A stretch of DNA of 64,000 nt from an uncultured Enterorhabdus sp. (GCA_947649205.1 CANSQM010000008.1:30729-94728); one strand, 5' to 3'. Counted from the stretch's first letter, positions 1 through 9,285 are shown. The notes: generated by a model from the sequence alone, not told the origin. Numbers and translations are program-made.

Positions 1-1893
1 GTCGTGCGCCGGCCGCTCCTCCGCCAAGGGGGCTGCCTGCAGATGATCGTCCATGGAAACACGGGGAAGTTCCTGGGAAATGCCGATGTTCGGCAGAGAG
101 ATGGCGCGGCGCTTGCGCGGAGCCTGATCGGATGCGCCCTCGACTACCGGGGGAATCTCTCCCACGGAGGGGATGACGAGGCGGCGGTGGGAACCCTCCG
201 CAGCCTGATCCGCTGGAGTGGGAACGCCCGCCAGCGACGGAGCACCGACGGGAGGCGCCGCAACGGTAGCCCCCGTCAACGGCCGCTGGCCTTCGCGGAG
301 GACCACATCGGGATCCTCGGCCGCCACCGCCGGAACCTGGGACAAGTCCACCGCCGCGCTGCGATCGAGCGGGGAGGGAATGTCCGCCGGAGAGGGAGTC
401 AGCACCTCCTCCGGCACGGCAGCGGGAGCCGTGGGCGAGGCGGGAATTTCTTCGACAGCGGCGGCCGTGGGAATATCCGTCGCAAGCGGGGCCGCGGGGG
501 AGGGCGAAACAGCTTGAGGCTCCACCGACAGCGCGGGCGCGGCGGCCGGGGCCTCTTCCAGCGGGGACAGGTCGGCAATCACGCCAGTCGGTTGGGCGCC
601 GGCGGCCGCCGAGGCGGCCTGCACCGAAGCGCGCATCCCGCGCATGCGGGCGCTCAGTTCCTCCGTGGCGCTCTTCTGGGATTCCTCACGGGCGATGATC
701 TCTTCCTCGGCCCGCTCCAACGCGGCGGCATAGCGCGAACGCTGCACCGGCTTCTCAACCTTCGGCTTCTTCGCCTGCTCCTGCCCCTTCTTGAACCAGT
801 CGGGCACCGCAGACTCGGCCGCAGGGGCCGGAGCCGGCGCCGGGACGATAACGGGAGAAGCGGCCGGGGGTTCCACCTCCAAGGCCGGTGCCTCGTCGGT
901 GCTGGCCGGTGCGGGGGCCTCCTCCGCCGCAGGGTCGGAGGCGGGGGTCGCCGCGGCTTCCGTTTCAGCCACCGGCTTGCCGGAGAGAGCCGCGACCGCC
1001 GCCTTGGCAGCAGCGAGACGTTCGGCAGCCGATTCCATGGAAGAGTCCAGCTCGTCGGTGTTCGAGGGAGCGTCGTACACAAGCTCGGCCCCTTCGGGCA
1101 CCAACCCAGCCGAGGCTGCCGCCGCGGCGCCGTGGATCAGCGGTTCTTCCCCATCGGGGATGTCTCGGGAGGCGGCCACGCGGGCGGCCACATCCAGCAG
1201 CACCGCCACACCGGAGGCGTTGCAATTCGCCCCGTCGTTATAGGTGCTCAGCTTCTCCAGAGCGAAAGAGAGAGTCGGCAGCACCGCCACAACCATAACG
1301 AGCCCCAGGGCAACGTTGAAGGCGATGAGGCCGCCGTCAACGGGGGCCACGATCATACGAACGAGCAGCAGCACGGGCATGAGCACCATGGCCGCGAATT
1401 CAACCCAATACAGGAGGGGAAGCGCCGCAATAACGGCACTGTTCAAATCGCGGCGGATCTTGCCGCTGTCGTAATGGGCGACGATGATGACCTTGCGTCG
1501 CCGGCTCGCCTGCTTCGCCGACTTCAGGGGAACGTACTTCGCCACGACGTTCTGGCTCGCCCCCCGATTGAGCAGGCGCGAAAGCACGGGCTTGTCGAAA
1601 ATCTCAGCAGCCAGGAGGAGTACGCACAAAAACCCGATCACAATAGAGGCAACCGAAACCACGGAGAAGATGGTGGCCACCAGGGTCATGAGCACGGCGA
1701 CGCCGCTCACAAGAGCCCGCGGAAGGGTGCTGTCGGGGTTGCACTGGAAGTCTTCCATGGTGGTGGGCAGGCCCGTTTCGGCAGAGAGCGTCTCACTGAT
1801 ATAGAGAGCCGCACGCTGCTCTTCCTCGGTTCCCGCCGGCCGCGGGCCGATTTCCTGAGACAGGTATGCGACGCATTCGTTTAGCTCGGCCAT
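1..1893 (-). CDS. Membrane-bound M28-family metallopeptidase, C-terminus outside window
   Basis: The start is the ATG at 1893; 631 codons are visible and the frame is still open at base 1. After a short N-terminal region come two hydrophobic segments, then the zinc-site motif VAHYDSGK (His and Asp of the M28 HxD signature), two more membrane segments, and YNDGANCNASGVAVLLD. That second motif matches the M28 signature GAxDNASG, except that the metal-bridging Asp is Cys. About 400 residues rich in Pro, Ala and Glu follow, containing one DWFKKGQE island, and run to the window edge. The remaining M28 ligands (Glu-Glu, Asp, His) would have to lie beyond the window. Aminopeptidase activity is therefore inferred from family only and may be altered. 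It is last in a leftward series after the coiled-coil protein and dinG genes. Confidence 0.75.
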   Translation of the reverse strand, partial: MAELNECVAYLSQEIGPRPAGTEEEQRAALYISETLSAETGLPTTMEDFQCNPDSTLPRALVSGVAVLMTLVATIFSVVSVASIVIGFLCVLLLAAEIFDKPVLSRLLNRGASQNVVAKYVPLKSAKQASRRRKVIIVAHYDSGKIRRDLNSAVIAALPLLYWVEFAAMVLMPVLLLVRMIVAPVDGGLIAFNVALGLVMVVAVLPTLSFALEKLSTYNDGANCNASGVAVLLDVAARVAASRDIPDGEEPLIHGAAAAASAGLVPEGAELVYDAPSNTDELDSSMESAAERLAAAKAAVAALSGKPVAETEAAATPASDPAAEEAPAPASTDEAPALEVEPPAASPVIVPAPAPAPAAESAVPDWFKKGQEQAKKPKVEKPVQRSRYAAALERAEEEIIAREESQKSATEELSARMRGMRASVQAASAAAGAQPTGVIADLSPLEEAPAAAPALSVEPQAVSPSPAAPLATDIPTAAAVEEIPASPTAPAAVPEEVLTPSPADIPSPLDRSAAVDLSQVPAVAAEDPDVVLREGQRPLTGATVAAPPVGAPSLAGVPTPADQAAEGSHRRLVIPSVGEIPPVVEGASDQAPRKRRAISLPNIGISQELPRVSMDDHLQAAPLAEERPAHD

Positions 1894-1950
1894 GTACGTT
1901 GCCTTTCCTCGTTCAAAGAGGTCTGTTGACACAATTATTACTAGTATACG

Positions 1951-3210
1951 CTATTGGGCGCTCTTGCCCAAATAATCACGGAGAAACGTATCAGCATTAC
2001 CCGCTTTGAGCCGCTCGGCCTCGTAAACTGTCACCTGATCCTCAATCGATTCGTAGAACCGGTCGGCTACGCGCTGATCGGGATCGTTCCCCAGATCCTG
2101 GGCCAGCGTCGCGGCCTCGTCCTCAAGGGCGTTATAGCGGTCGTTCTCCTCGGACAGGGTCTCTTTGTCGCGATCGAGGTAAGCCTGGTCGGAGGCAAGG
2201 GCGGCCTGCTGCGCTTCGATACGTTTCTCTATATAGGCGACGAAAGAGCCCAAATCGAGGCCGGGATAATCACCCTGGGCCTTATTGAAGAGCTCGCGTG
2301 CGTCGTTCAGCTGTGCCACGGCCTCATTGCTTTTCTCCATCGAGGCGCGCACGTTGGCTTCGGACATCTCGCGCAGCAGGGCCGTCGCCTCCCGCGCGGC
2401 GGCGTCAGCATTGATGACGGCCCTCCAACCTCCCTGGCAATCGAGGAACGCCTCAGTGGCCATGAGGGATTGCTCAATGATAGCCACGCCGGCATCGAGC
2501 ATGTTCAGGCGCGCCCGGGCTGCGGTCACAGCCTGATGGGCGGCCTCTTCGGCATCATTGTCGGCAAGAGTCGGGCGCATCGACTCGATGGTGGCCAGCG
2601 ATTCCTCCAACTGAGCCCGCGAAGGGGCAATGTCTGCGACGACACGGCGATAGCCCTCCGAAAGATCCTCGAAGGAAGGGGTGTTTTGCCCAGTAGCCGT
2701 CGGGGAAAGGCGCTTCTTGTCATACTGGGCCATGACCAGCTCGTCGAAGGGGATCAGCGTCTCATCGCAACTGGTGATGACGTTGATGTTGTCGTTCAGA
2801 GAGGAGCGAAAGCCCTGCTGCTGGGTGCGCATGGAGATGAGCGTTTGCCCGAGAGTGAGGGCCAGGGCCAAGAGCACGCAAATGACCACGACCACGGGAA
2901 CAATGCGAAAAGCTCGGCGATCCACCTCTGCCGCAGCGGCCGAAGCGAACGATGATGCCGAGGACCGCGTGGGCGCCGTTCCCTCGGGAATGACGATGGA
3001 TTGACTTCGGGCCGGAGTGGCCCGGGGCTTCTTTCCCCGCCCGAGCGTGAACAACGGTACCCTCCCCGCGCCGCCGCCGTCCCGTCGATCTCGCTCGGCG
3101 GCATCTCGGGCCTCGCGGGCTGCATCGAGCACGCTGAAGGAAATCTCGTTCGAAGAGCCGTGGGTGTGGCTCTTAATGTGAAGTGCATGCTGAGCCTTCT
3201 TCTTCGCCAT
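1951..3210 (-). CDS. Single-pass membrane protein with extracytoplasmic coiled coil
   Basis: 419 residues. The ATG at 3210 (MAKKKAQHALH) was chosen because GGAG lies just upstream; longer in-frame extensions run into the dinG end. A basic, Ser/Ala-rich cytoplasmic region of about 115 residues precedes one transmembrane helix (VPVVVVICVLLALALTLGQ). The rest, rich in Ala, Glu, Asp and Gln, is predicted to be a long helical coiled coil outside the membrane with two isolated Cys residues. Only 13 bases separate it from dinG, so the two are probably co-transcribed. I do not recognise a characterised family. A role in envelope or division scaffolding is possible but unsupported. Confidence 0.7.
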   Translation of the reverse strand: MAKKKAQHALHIKSHTHGSSNEISFSVLDAAREARDAAERDRRDGGGAGRVPLFTLGRGKKPRATPARSQSIVIPEGTAPTRSSASSFASAAAAEVDRRAFRIVPVVVVICVLLALALTLGQTLISMRTQQQGFRSSLNDNINVITSCDETLIPFDELVMAQYDKKRLSPTATGQNTPSFEDLSEGYRRVVADIAPSRAQLEESLATIESMRPTLADNDAEEAAHQAVTAARARLNMLDAGVAIIEQSLMATEAFLDCQGGWRAVINADAAAREATALLREMSEANVRASMEKSNEAVAQLNDARELFNKAQGDYPGLDLGSFVAYIEKRIEAQQAALASDQAYLDRDKETLSEENDRYNALEDEAATLAQDLGNDPDQRVADRFYESIEDQVTVYEAERLKAGNADTFLRDYLGKSAQ

Positions 3211-3223
3211 GGACAAAGCTCCG

Positions 3224-6193
3224 CTACTGGGCGCTGCGCTCGATTTCGGCCACAACTTCGGCAGCCGAGCAGAAACGGATGTTCTGACTGGGAAGCGAGC
3301 GAAGGAAGGTCTTGCCATAGCCCTTAGTCACGAGGCGCTTATCCGCCAGGATGAGGATGCCGCTGTCCGTGGCCTTGCGAATGAGGCGGCCGGCAGCCTG
3401 CTTGGTCTCCAAGACGGCAGCGGGCAGAACATAGCGGCGCCAGGCGGCGTCATCGCGGGCCGCCCGTTCGCAGGAGAGCGGATCGGTGGGCTTGGAGAAG
3501 GGCAACTTGGGGATGACAACCCCCTTGAGCGTCGCCCCCGGAGCATCGAAACCTTCCCAAAAGCTCTTGAGGGCGAACAGCGACAGGTGCTCATCGGCGA
3601 GGAAGTCGTCGCGCAGGCCCTTCACGGAAACGCCCCACTTCTGGCAGACCAGGCGCAGATCGTCCTCCTTCAGGGCCGGCTGCACCTCCTCGAAGCACCG
3701 CTCCATCTCGCGACGGTTGGTGAACAGCGTGAGCATGGAGCCCCGTTGGGCTTTATGGGCGGCAACGAGCAAGTCCTGAAGGGCACCGAGGTAGGCGGCT
3801 TCATTGGGCTCCGGCATATCGTTAACGACATAAACGATCATGCGGTTATCGAAATCGTAGCTCGAGGGAAGCATAAGCTCGTCAGCCCGCGAGCAATCGC
3901 TCGTGTTGAGGCCCATGGCATTGGCGAAACTGGTGAAGCCGCCGTCCACGGTCAACGTAGCCGAAGCGTAGACCACCGCGTGGGTGTTCGCGTAGAACGT
4001 CTCATCCAGCGTGCTTCCCACATTGAGCAGCAGCGCTTCCAGCTTGTTCTGGGGACGATCGTTCTTCCGCGTGAGACTGGCGGCGTACACGTACTGGGGC
4101 GGGCATTGGACACAGATCACATCTACCGTGCCGATGATCTCCTTCAATTCCATGGCGATGGCGGCTATCTCCCGCTGGATGACCGCGGCTCCCTCGATAT
4201 CATCCAGGTAACCCACGAGTTCCTGGCAGGCCGTGACCATTTTTTCGGCTTCGGCGGCCATGGCCTTTCCCAGCCGCGCGATGTTCTGGAAGATAGAGCC
4301 GGCGCGGATCTCGTCGTTGAGCCAGAGATCCACGGTCTCGTAGCCCTTCGAGCGGTGGTTCCCGTCGTAGAACAGCAGCTCGGCCAGGGCGGCGCAGAAG
4401 GCCTCGGCCGCCGAGCCGAAGGCCTGGCCTGCGCTGCGGGCCTTGGCAGTGAGAGCGTAGAACAGCGTCGCCGAGGATTCGCTTCCCGGCATAACGACCG
4501 TGCGCTCCGCCCGCACGAACACGTTGCGGCGGGCCTCGTCAGTGGCTACGCGGCGGACAAGGGAGAGGATGTCCTCTTCAGCCAGATCCATGGAGAAGGC
4601 GCGACGGGCCTCGTTCTCGGCGCCGTGGGCCTCGTCCACCACCCAGTAGCGAATGGGCGGCAGCAATCCCCCATCGGCGGCGAGATCGCAGAACAGGAGG
4701 CTGTGGTTGGTCACGACGATGTTCGATGCCTCAGCCCGTCGGCGGGCACCGTGGACGAAGCAGCTCGTTCCGAAGAAGGGGCACTTGCGACGGAGACAAT
4801 CATGGCTCGTCGTGGTGATGGACCACCGCGGCAGGAGGCGATAATCAATCTTGAGGTTGTCGATATCGTCGTAGGTCGTCTGGCTGATGAACGAGAGCAG
4901 GCCGGCGAGGGCCGGGGCTTGATGCTGCTCGCTCTTCCCCACCGTGCGCATGCGCGGACCGTCGACAACGATGCGCTCCACCTTGCGCAGACAGGGGTAA
5001 TGGGAGAAGCCCTTGAGCGAGGCGTAGGTGAGCCCGCCGCCGAGAGCCTCGGTCAGGGCCGGCAACTCGTGATAGACAAGCTGATCGAGCAGGGCATTGG
5101 TCTTCGTGGCCACACCGATGTTGATACCGTTGTCCCGCGCCGTGATAGCGGCCGGCAACAGGTAGGCCATGGACTTTCCCACGCCCGTGCCCGCTTCGAC
5201 CATAAGGTTGGTGGAACGGGCGAACGAGCTGCGCACCGCCTCGGCCATGGACACCTGCTCGTTGCGCTGCTCGTAATCGTCGTACAGCGACCCGATGAGC
5301 CCCGTCTCGGTGAACGCCTGCGCTACGGCTTCGGCTGTGGGAAACACCAGGGAGCGGGCAGGGTCGGCGGCGATATCGGCCGCATCCACGAGAGGCCGGT
5401 GGTCGATGGCCCCAACCCGATCGCGCCGCAGGGTCCGCAGGGAGAACGGCAGAGGCTTCTCCCCTTCCGGGGTACATTGCTCGGCGAAGTACTGAAACAC
5501 CACGACCGTGGGCCATTGCTCAGGCGTGGCCATAGAGGCGATCTCGCGCAGCAACATGGGAGGCATGGCCTCCACGCCGGCCAGCAGGATGCGCAGCAGC
5601 GCGCACGTAGCGGCCACATCCTCATCGGCCCGATGGGTAGAGCGCGGGGCGCCGAAGGCCTTCACCAAGTCGATGAGGCGATGGGATTTCATACGGGGCA
5701 GCGCGATGCGCGACAGATCGAGGGAATCGACCCAGGTATTTTCAAGAAGCGGGTACCCGGCAGGGTGCTTCGTCGTGAAATTGCGGTCGAATTCCGCATT
5801 ATGGGCCACCACCACGGCATCTCCCACAAATTCCACGAGGGCCGCCAGGGCTTCGGCGGGGGCGGGAGCGTCGGCCACATCCTCGTCGTGAATATCGGTC
5901 AGATGGGCCACCTCGTCGGGAATGGGCTTGCCGGGATTCACGAAGGTGATGAACCATTCGACGATCTGGCCACCTTCCATGCGGGCGGCGGCAATTTGGG
6001 TGAGCTCGTCGTGGTTGAGAGAGAAACCGGTGGTCTCGGTGTCGAGCACCACCACATTGCCGTCGAAGGGGCCGAAATGGCCGGCGCGGGCCCGTTCCGG
6101 AAGGCTCTCGTAGAGGGCGATAACCTCGGGAGGCGTTCCGTCGGTGATGAAGTTCTTCAGCTGGCCCTCAAGGGGAGTGGTGTCTCGTGTCAT
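3224..6193 (-). CDS. dinG: DnaQ-type exonuclease fused to DinG/XPD-family helicase
   Basis: 989 residues, the usual length for the exonuclease-helicase form of DinG in Gram-positives. The N-terminal domain has the DEDD exonuclease motif VVVLDTETTG near residue 50 and later VVVAHNAEFD. The helicase part has Walker A AGTGVGKS near residue 340, DEAH (VVDEAHGAEN), and four Cys in the iron-sulfur position (one in YPCLRK, three in CLRRKCPFFGTSC), as in XPD/DinG enzymes. C-terminal motifs include SFWEGFDAPG and QAAGRLIR. It is expected to be an ATP-dependent 5'-3' DNA helicase with 3'-5' exonuclease activity acting in repair. The start ATG at 6193 begins MTRDTTPLEG. The downstream coiled-coil gene follows closely. 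Confidence 0.9.
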   Translation of the reverse strand: MTRDTTPLEGQLKNFITDGTPPEVIALYESLPERARAGHFGPFDGNVVVLDTETTGFSLNHDELTQIAAARMEGGQIVEWFITFVNPGKPIPDEVAHLTDIHDEDVADAPAPAEALAALVEFVGDAVVVAHNAEFDRNFTTKHPAGYPLLENTWVDSLDLSRIALPRMKSHRLIDLVKAFGAPRSTHRADEDVAATCALLRILLAGVEAMPPMLLREIASMATPEQWPTVVVFQYFAEQCTPEGEKPLPFSLRTLRRDRVGAIDHRPLVDAADIAADPARSLVFPTAEAVAQAFTETGLIGSLYDDYEQRNEQVSMAEAVRSSFARSTNLMVEAGTGVGKSMAYLLPAAITARDNGINIGVATKTNALLDQLVYHELPALTEALGGGLTYASLKGFSHYPCLRKVERIVVDGPRMRTVGKSEQHQAPALAGLLSFISQTTYDDIDNLKIDYRLLPRWSITTTSHDCLRRKCPFFGTSCFVHGARRRAEASNIVVTNHSLLFCDLAADGGLLPPIRYWVVDEAHGAENEARRAFSMDLAEEDILSLVRRVATDEARRNVFVRAERTVVMPGSESSATLFYALTAKARSAGQAFGSAAEAFCAALAELLFYDGNHRSKGYETVDLWLNDEIRAGSIFQNIARLGKAMAAEAEKMVTACQELVGYLDDIEGAAVIQREIAAIAMELKEIIGTVDVICVQCPPQYVYAASLTRKNDRPQNKLEALLLNVGSTLDETFYANTHAVVYASATLTVDGGFTSFANAMGLNTSDCSRADELMLPSSYDFDNRMIVYVVNDMPEPNEAAYLGALQDLLVAAHKAQRGSMLTLFTNRREMERCFEEVQPALKEDDLRLVCQKWGVSVKGLRDDFLADEHLSLFALKSFWEGFDAPGATLKGVVIPKLPFSKPTDPLSCERAARDDAAWRRYVLPAAVLETKQAAGRLIRKATDSGILILADKRLVTKGYGKTFLRSLPSQNIRFCSAAEVVAEIERSAQ

Positions 6194-6337
6194 GGCTTTG
6201 CCCTACCTTCGCGGCGCACCCCTGATGCCGAAAAAAAGGAACCTCGTCCAAGCGAGCGTTCCACGGATGATCGGCCTCGGTTATGGTGTGTACTCAATAG
6301 CTTTCGGTATTGTAGCAGCCAGCGCAGGGAGAACATC

Positions 6338-6976
6338 ATGGAACGGTATTTTGGTACATATCAAACATTTCAAACGGCGTCCCGCAAGGATGCCGCGGCC
6401 CTGCTCGGCTCGGACAATCTTGTCGGGGACCAGTACTCTATCGAATGCACCATCGAAGGCGGCATCCAGAAAGCCTGGCTCGTCAATCGCTTCGGATCCC
6501 CTGTCGGGTACTTCGACCCTGACTTCTCGCGCCAGCTGAGCCTTCTGCGCGCCCGGGATCTCACCTTGGTCGGTATCCTCTCCTTTGTGGCCTTCTCCGA
6601 GCAGCCTGAACCCGGCGAGTACTGGGGAGAGGCGGCGGTCATCGCCTACGACGACCGCGATCAGGATGCCTTCTCCTCCTTCGTGGAGGGCGTTGGAGAC
6701 CTCATCGGGAAGGGAATCCGCCCCGCGCTGTCCTTCGATGGAGCACCCGTGGAGCGCATTATCGAAACTCAAGGGGCATGGCTTCCCACGGATCGCGTTC
6801 CCTTGCCCGAGAAAAAGAAGGGCATGGCCATCCTCAAGCGGCGGCGATCGATAACCGATAGCCTCGTCGAGAAGGGTCGTCAGGGAAACAAGGGCTGCTA
6901 CCTGCTCAGTTGGGCATTCCTCCTCGCGCTGGTAGCTGCCCTCATCTTCGGGTTGAAGGCCTGCGGGCTCTTCTAG
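6338..6976 (+). CDS. Small protein with C-terminal membrane anchor, unknown function
   Basis: 212 residues from ATG 6338, preceded by AGGGAG at good spacing. The body (about 180 residues) is soluble-looking with mixed alpha/beta composition, then a basic stretch (KRRRSITDSLVEKGRQ) and a single C-terminal hydrophobic helix of about 22 residues ending CGLF. This gives a tail-anchored layout with the body probably cytoplasmic. The N-terminal two-thirds (GSPVGYFDPDFSRQL, the region around residues 50-60) looks like a small-domain fold that I cannot assign. It is divergent from dinG and convergent with ddl. The two convergent genes share a CTAG tetranucleotide as stop codons. Confidence 0.75.
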   Translation: MERYFGTYQTFQTASRKDAAALLGSDNLVGDQYSIECTIEGGIQKAWLVNRFGSPVGYFDPDFSRQLSLLRARDLTLVGILSFVAFSEQPEPGEYWGEAAVIAYDDRDQDAFSSFVEGVGDLIGKGIRPALSFDGAPVERIIETQGAWLPTDRVPLPEKKKGMAILKRRRSITDSLVEKGRQGNKGCYLLSWAFLLALVAALIFGLKACGLF

Positions 6977-7926
6977 CGGGCGACCACCTCAAGGGCGCTG
7001 GCAATCAAGCGCGTGCACAGCTCGGGAAACTCGACGCCGGCCGCACGGGCCGCGTCGGGGAGCAGCGAAGTGCTCGTCATGCCAGGGATGGTGTTCGTCT
7101 CCAAAATCCACGGCGTCCCCTCCTCATCGAGGATAAAGTCCGAGCGGGAGACGCCGGTGCACTCCAGGGCACGATGAGCGGCCACGGCCATGGCCTGAAT
7201 GCGCTGGGTCAGGGCCTCATCGAGCGGCGCGGGGCAGATGTGCCGGGAGCCACCGGGGGCGTACTTGGAATCGAAGTCGTAAAACTCACCCCGGGGCACA
7301 ATTTCGATGATCGGCAGCGCATAGGGCTCGTCGTTGCCGAGAACCGCCACGGTCAGTTCAGTGCCCTTGATGAACCGCTCCACGACCACCAGGCTATCAA
7401 TCTTGAATACCTCTTCGATGGCCTCTTGGATAGACTCCTCCCCCTCAACAATGTAAATACCCAGGGCACTTCCCTCAGTTGCGGGCTTGACAACACAGAT
7501 GCCGTCCATAGCCTCGGCGATTTCCCCAACATCATAGGGACGGCCTTGCTCAAGCGAGAAGAACGGTGCCGTCGCAATACCCTCACGAGCATAGAAGACC
7601 TTCGATTTCGCCTTGTTCATGGCCGTAGCGCTCGACCACACGCCCGGGCCCGTATAGGGGAGGCCGATGACCTCCAGGAACCCTTGAAGTTGGCCGTCTT
7701 CCCCTCCCTTGCCATGGAGACAGAGAAAGGCCACATCGAAGTTGCCATCAATGAGCGCCTTCAGATCATCTTTGGAAGCGGGATCCAACTCTGTCACCGC
7801 AAACCCCGCCTGGCGCAGCGCTTCGCCGGCTCCTTTGCCGGATGCGAGGGAGATCTCGCGCTCACCGCTCGTTCCTCCCGCAAGCAGGGCAACGCGACAA
7901 GTAGCCGGATCCAAAGTAACAGCCAT
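6973..7926 (-). CDS. ddl: D-alanine--D-alanine ligase
   Basis: 317 residues, normal for Ddl. It joins two D-Ala molecules with ATP to supply the peptidoglycan stem peptide in the cytoplasm. Visible family motifs are AGGTSGEREISLASG at the N-terminus, LHGKGGEDGQ, MNKAKSK, VKPATEGSALG (ATP-grasp loop), SRSDFILDEEG and the metal-binding ETNTIPGMTSTSL near the C-terminus. The start is the ATG at 7926 (MAVTLDP), with AAAGGTG upstream at suitable spacing. It stands alone on the minus strand, divergent from rlmN. Confidence 0.95.
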   Translation of the reverse strand: MAVTLDPATCRVALLAGGTSGEREISLASGKGAGEALRQAGFAVTELDPASKDDLKALIDGNFDVAFLCLHGKGGEDGQLQGFLEVIGLPYTGPGVWSSATAMNKAKSKVFYAREGIATAPFFSLEQGRPYDVGEIAEAMDGICVVKPATEGSALGIYIVEGEESIQEAIEEVFKIDSLVVVERFIKGTELTVAVLGNDEPYALPIIEIVPRGEFYDFDSKYAPGGSRHICPAPLDEALTQRIQAMAVAAHRALECTGVSRSDFILDEEGTPWILETNTIPGMTSTSLLPDAARAAGVEFPELCTRLIASALEVVAR

Positions 7927-7989
7927 GATCGGACACCTTTCAAGACGATGAATATCTGAGGGGAAGTATATCAGAGCAGGTGCATTGTC

Positions 7990-8003
7990 TATAATGTCCC
8001 CTA
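7990..8003 (+). promoter_or_regulatory. Perfect -10 box giving a probably leaderless rlmN transcript
   Basis: TATAAT lies at 7990-7995. Seven bases separate it from the ATG at 8003, so transcription should begin at or next to the start codon. No Shine-Dalgarno sequence is present, and no convincing -35 box is seen. Confidence 0.55.
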
Positions 8004-9058
8004 TGAATAACGAACTTATGACACTCACCCTTCCGGAACTCACCAGCCTCATTGAAGCCTGGGGGTTTCCTCGGTTCCGCGCCAAACAGGTACATGAATG
8101 GATTCATCGGCACCATTGCACCTCTTTCGAGGCCATGAGCAATGTGCCGGCGCCCCTTCGCCAGCGCCTGGCAAAGGAATACCCTCTTGAGGAGTTCTCC
8201 CTCGTTGACCGACAGGTCTCCATCGACGGAACGCGCAAATACGTGTTCAAACTTGGAGACGGGTGCCTTGTCGAAACAGTCGGCATGCCGACCTACCGCA
8301 AAGATGGAACCATCGAGCGGTTGTCGGTTTGCGTCTCCTCTCAGGTGGGATGCCCTATGGCCTGTGCTTTCTGTGCAACAGGACGCGAGGGACTCATCCG
8401 CAACCTGCAAGCGACGGAGATTGTCCAACAAATTGCCACTGTCCAAAAGGATTTCGATACCCGCGTGAGCAACGTCGTTGTCATGGGTCAGGGCGAACCT
8501 TTTTTGAACTACGATGAGGTGCTCTCGGCTCTGCGTATGATCAACAGCGCCGATGACCTCCATATCGGTGCTCGCCATATCACGATCTCCACCTGTGGCA
8601 TTATCCCCGGCATCGAGCGCCTCAGTGACGAGCCCGAGCAATTCACCCTGGCTATTTCGCTTCACTCAGCAGTGCAGGCCACCCGCGACGATCTCATGCC
8701 GAAAGTCTCCCATCAACCCCTGCCGCAACTCAAAACAGCTCTCAAGGACTATATCCGGAAAACCGGGCGCCGTGTCTCCCTTGAGTACCTCCTCATCGAG
8801 AATATCAACGATTCCGAGGAACAGCTGCTCGCACTTCTGGATCTGTGCCGAGGACTCCTCTGCCATGTCAACCTTCTACCCATGAACCCCGTGGAGGAAG
8901 CTCCTTTCCAGCCAGCGGCCGAGAAAACCGTTCGGCACTGGACGAGAGCTCTTGAAGCCGAAGGTGTGGAAGTGAGTTTGAGAAAGTCTCGGGGAAGCGA
9001 CATCGACGGAGCCTGCGGACAGCTGAAGAACCGTATTGTTTCACGTGAAACACGATGA
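8003..9058 (+). CDS. rlmN: 23S rRNA (adenine2503-C2)-methyltransferase RlmN
   Basis: 351 residues. It is a radical-SAM enzyme that methylates A2503 of 23S rRNA and A37 of some tRNAs. The radical-SAM cluster motif is CPMACAFCATG, with GQGEPFLNYDEV, STCGIIPGI and the C-terminal SLRKSRGSDIDGACGQL, all characteristic of RlmN. Earlier in-frame starts exist (TTG 7985, ATG 7994), but the -10 box overlaps them and there is no Shine-Dalgarno, so the leaderless ATG at 8003 is preferred. The last codons (IVSRETR) are encoded by a perfect parS site, so segregation DNA and protein sequence share bases. Confidence 0.95.
   Translation: MNNELMTLTLPELTSLIEAWGFPRFRAKQVHEWIHRHHCTSFEAMSNVPAPLRQRLAKEYPLEEFSLVDRQVSIDGTRKYVFKLGDGCLVETVGMPTYRKDGTIERLSVCVSSQVGCPMACAFCATGREGLIRNLQATEIVQQIATVQKDFDTRVSNVVVMGQGEPFLNYDEVLSALRMINSADDLHIGARHITISTCGIIPGIERLSDEPEQFTLAISLHSAVQATRDDLMPKVSHQPLPQLKTALKDYIRKTGRRVSLEYLLIENINDSEEQLLALLDLCRGLLCHVNLLPMNPVEEAPFQPAAEKTVRHWTRALEAEGVEVSLRKSRGSDIDGACGQLKNRIVSRETR
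9037..9052. other. parS: parS centromere site 1
   Basis: TGTTTCACGTGAAACA, a perfect 16-bp match to the bacterial parS consensus. It lies inside the 3' end of rlmN. ParB encoded at 9286-10368 is the expected ligand. Confidence 0.95.
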
Positions 9059-9222
9059 TCTATAACACGATATGTTATGTAAAGCACTTTTCAAGGGGCA
9101 TTGCCTTAGGGTTTCCAGACAACAAAAGCCTTCCGGTATTGGGGTGAGCCGCCTCGGTCGACTCTGAGATATCTCAACGAGAGGCAAGAGCGCTCGACGC
9201 AGAGCGGACGAGTCTTAAAGCA

Positions 9223-9260
9223 AAGAGAGGCGGTGTTTCACGTGAAACACCGCCTCTCTT
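9223..9260. other. parS: parS site 2 inside a perfect 38-bp palindrome, possible bidirectional terminator
   Basis: The parS core is at 9234-9249. The palindrome extends 11 bases on each side without mismatch (arms AAGAGAGGCGG / CCGCCTCTCTT). It lies between the convergent rlmN and parB genes. The flanks are CTTTTC to the right and, read leftward, TTTGCTTT. A transcript from either side would form a strong GC-rich hairpin followed by a U-rich tract, so this site could both bind ParB and end transcription. Confidence 0.8.
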
Positions 9261-9285
9261 CTTTTCACCATTCTCAATAGCGAGA

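Noticed and set aside
4..1884. A 626-codon plus-strand frame at the window start
   Set aside because: It is antisense to the M28 peptidase gene, whose zinc motifs and membrane helices are on the minus strand.
3209..6976. A very long plus-strand reading frame antisense to dinG and continuing into the small tail-anchored gene
   Set aside because: It mirrors dinG, whose exonuclease, Walker A, DEAH and iron-sulfur motifs are on the minus strand. Only its last 212 residues, from ATG 6338, are a real protein.
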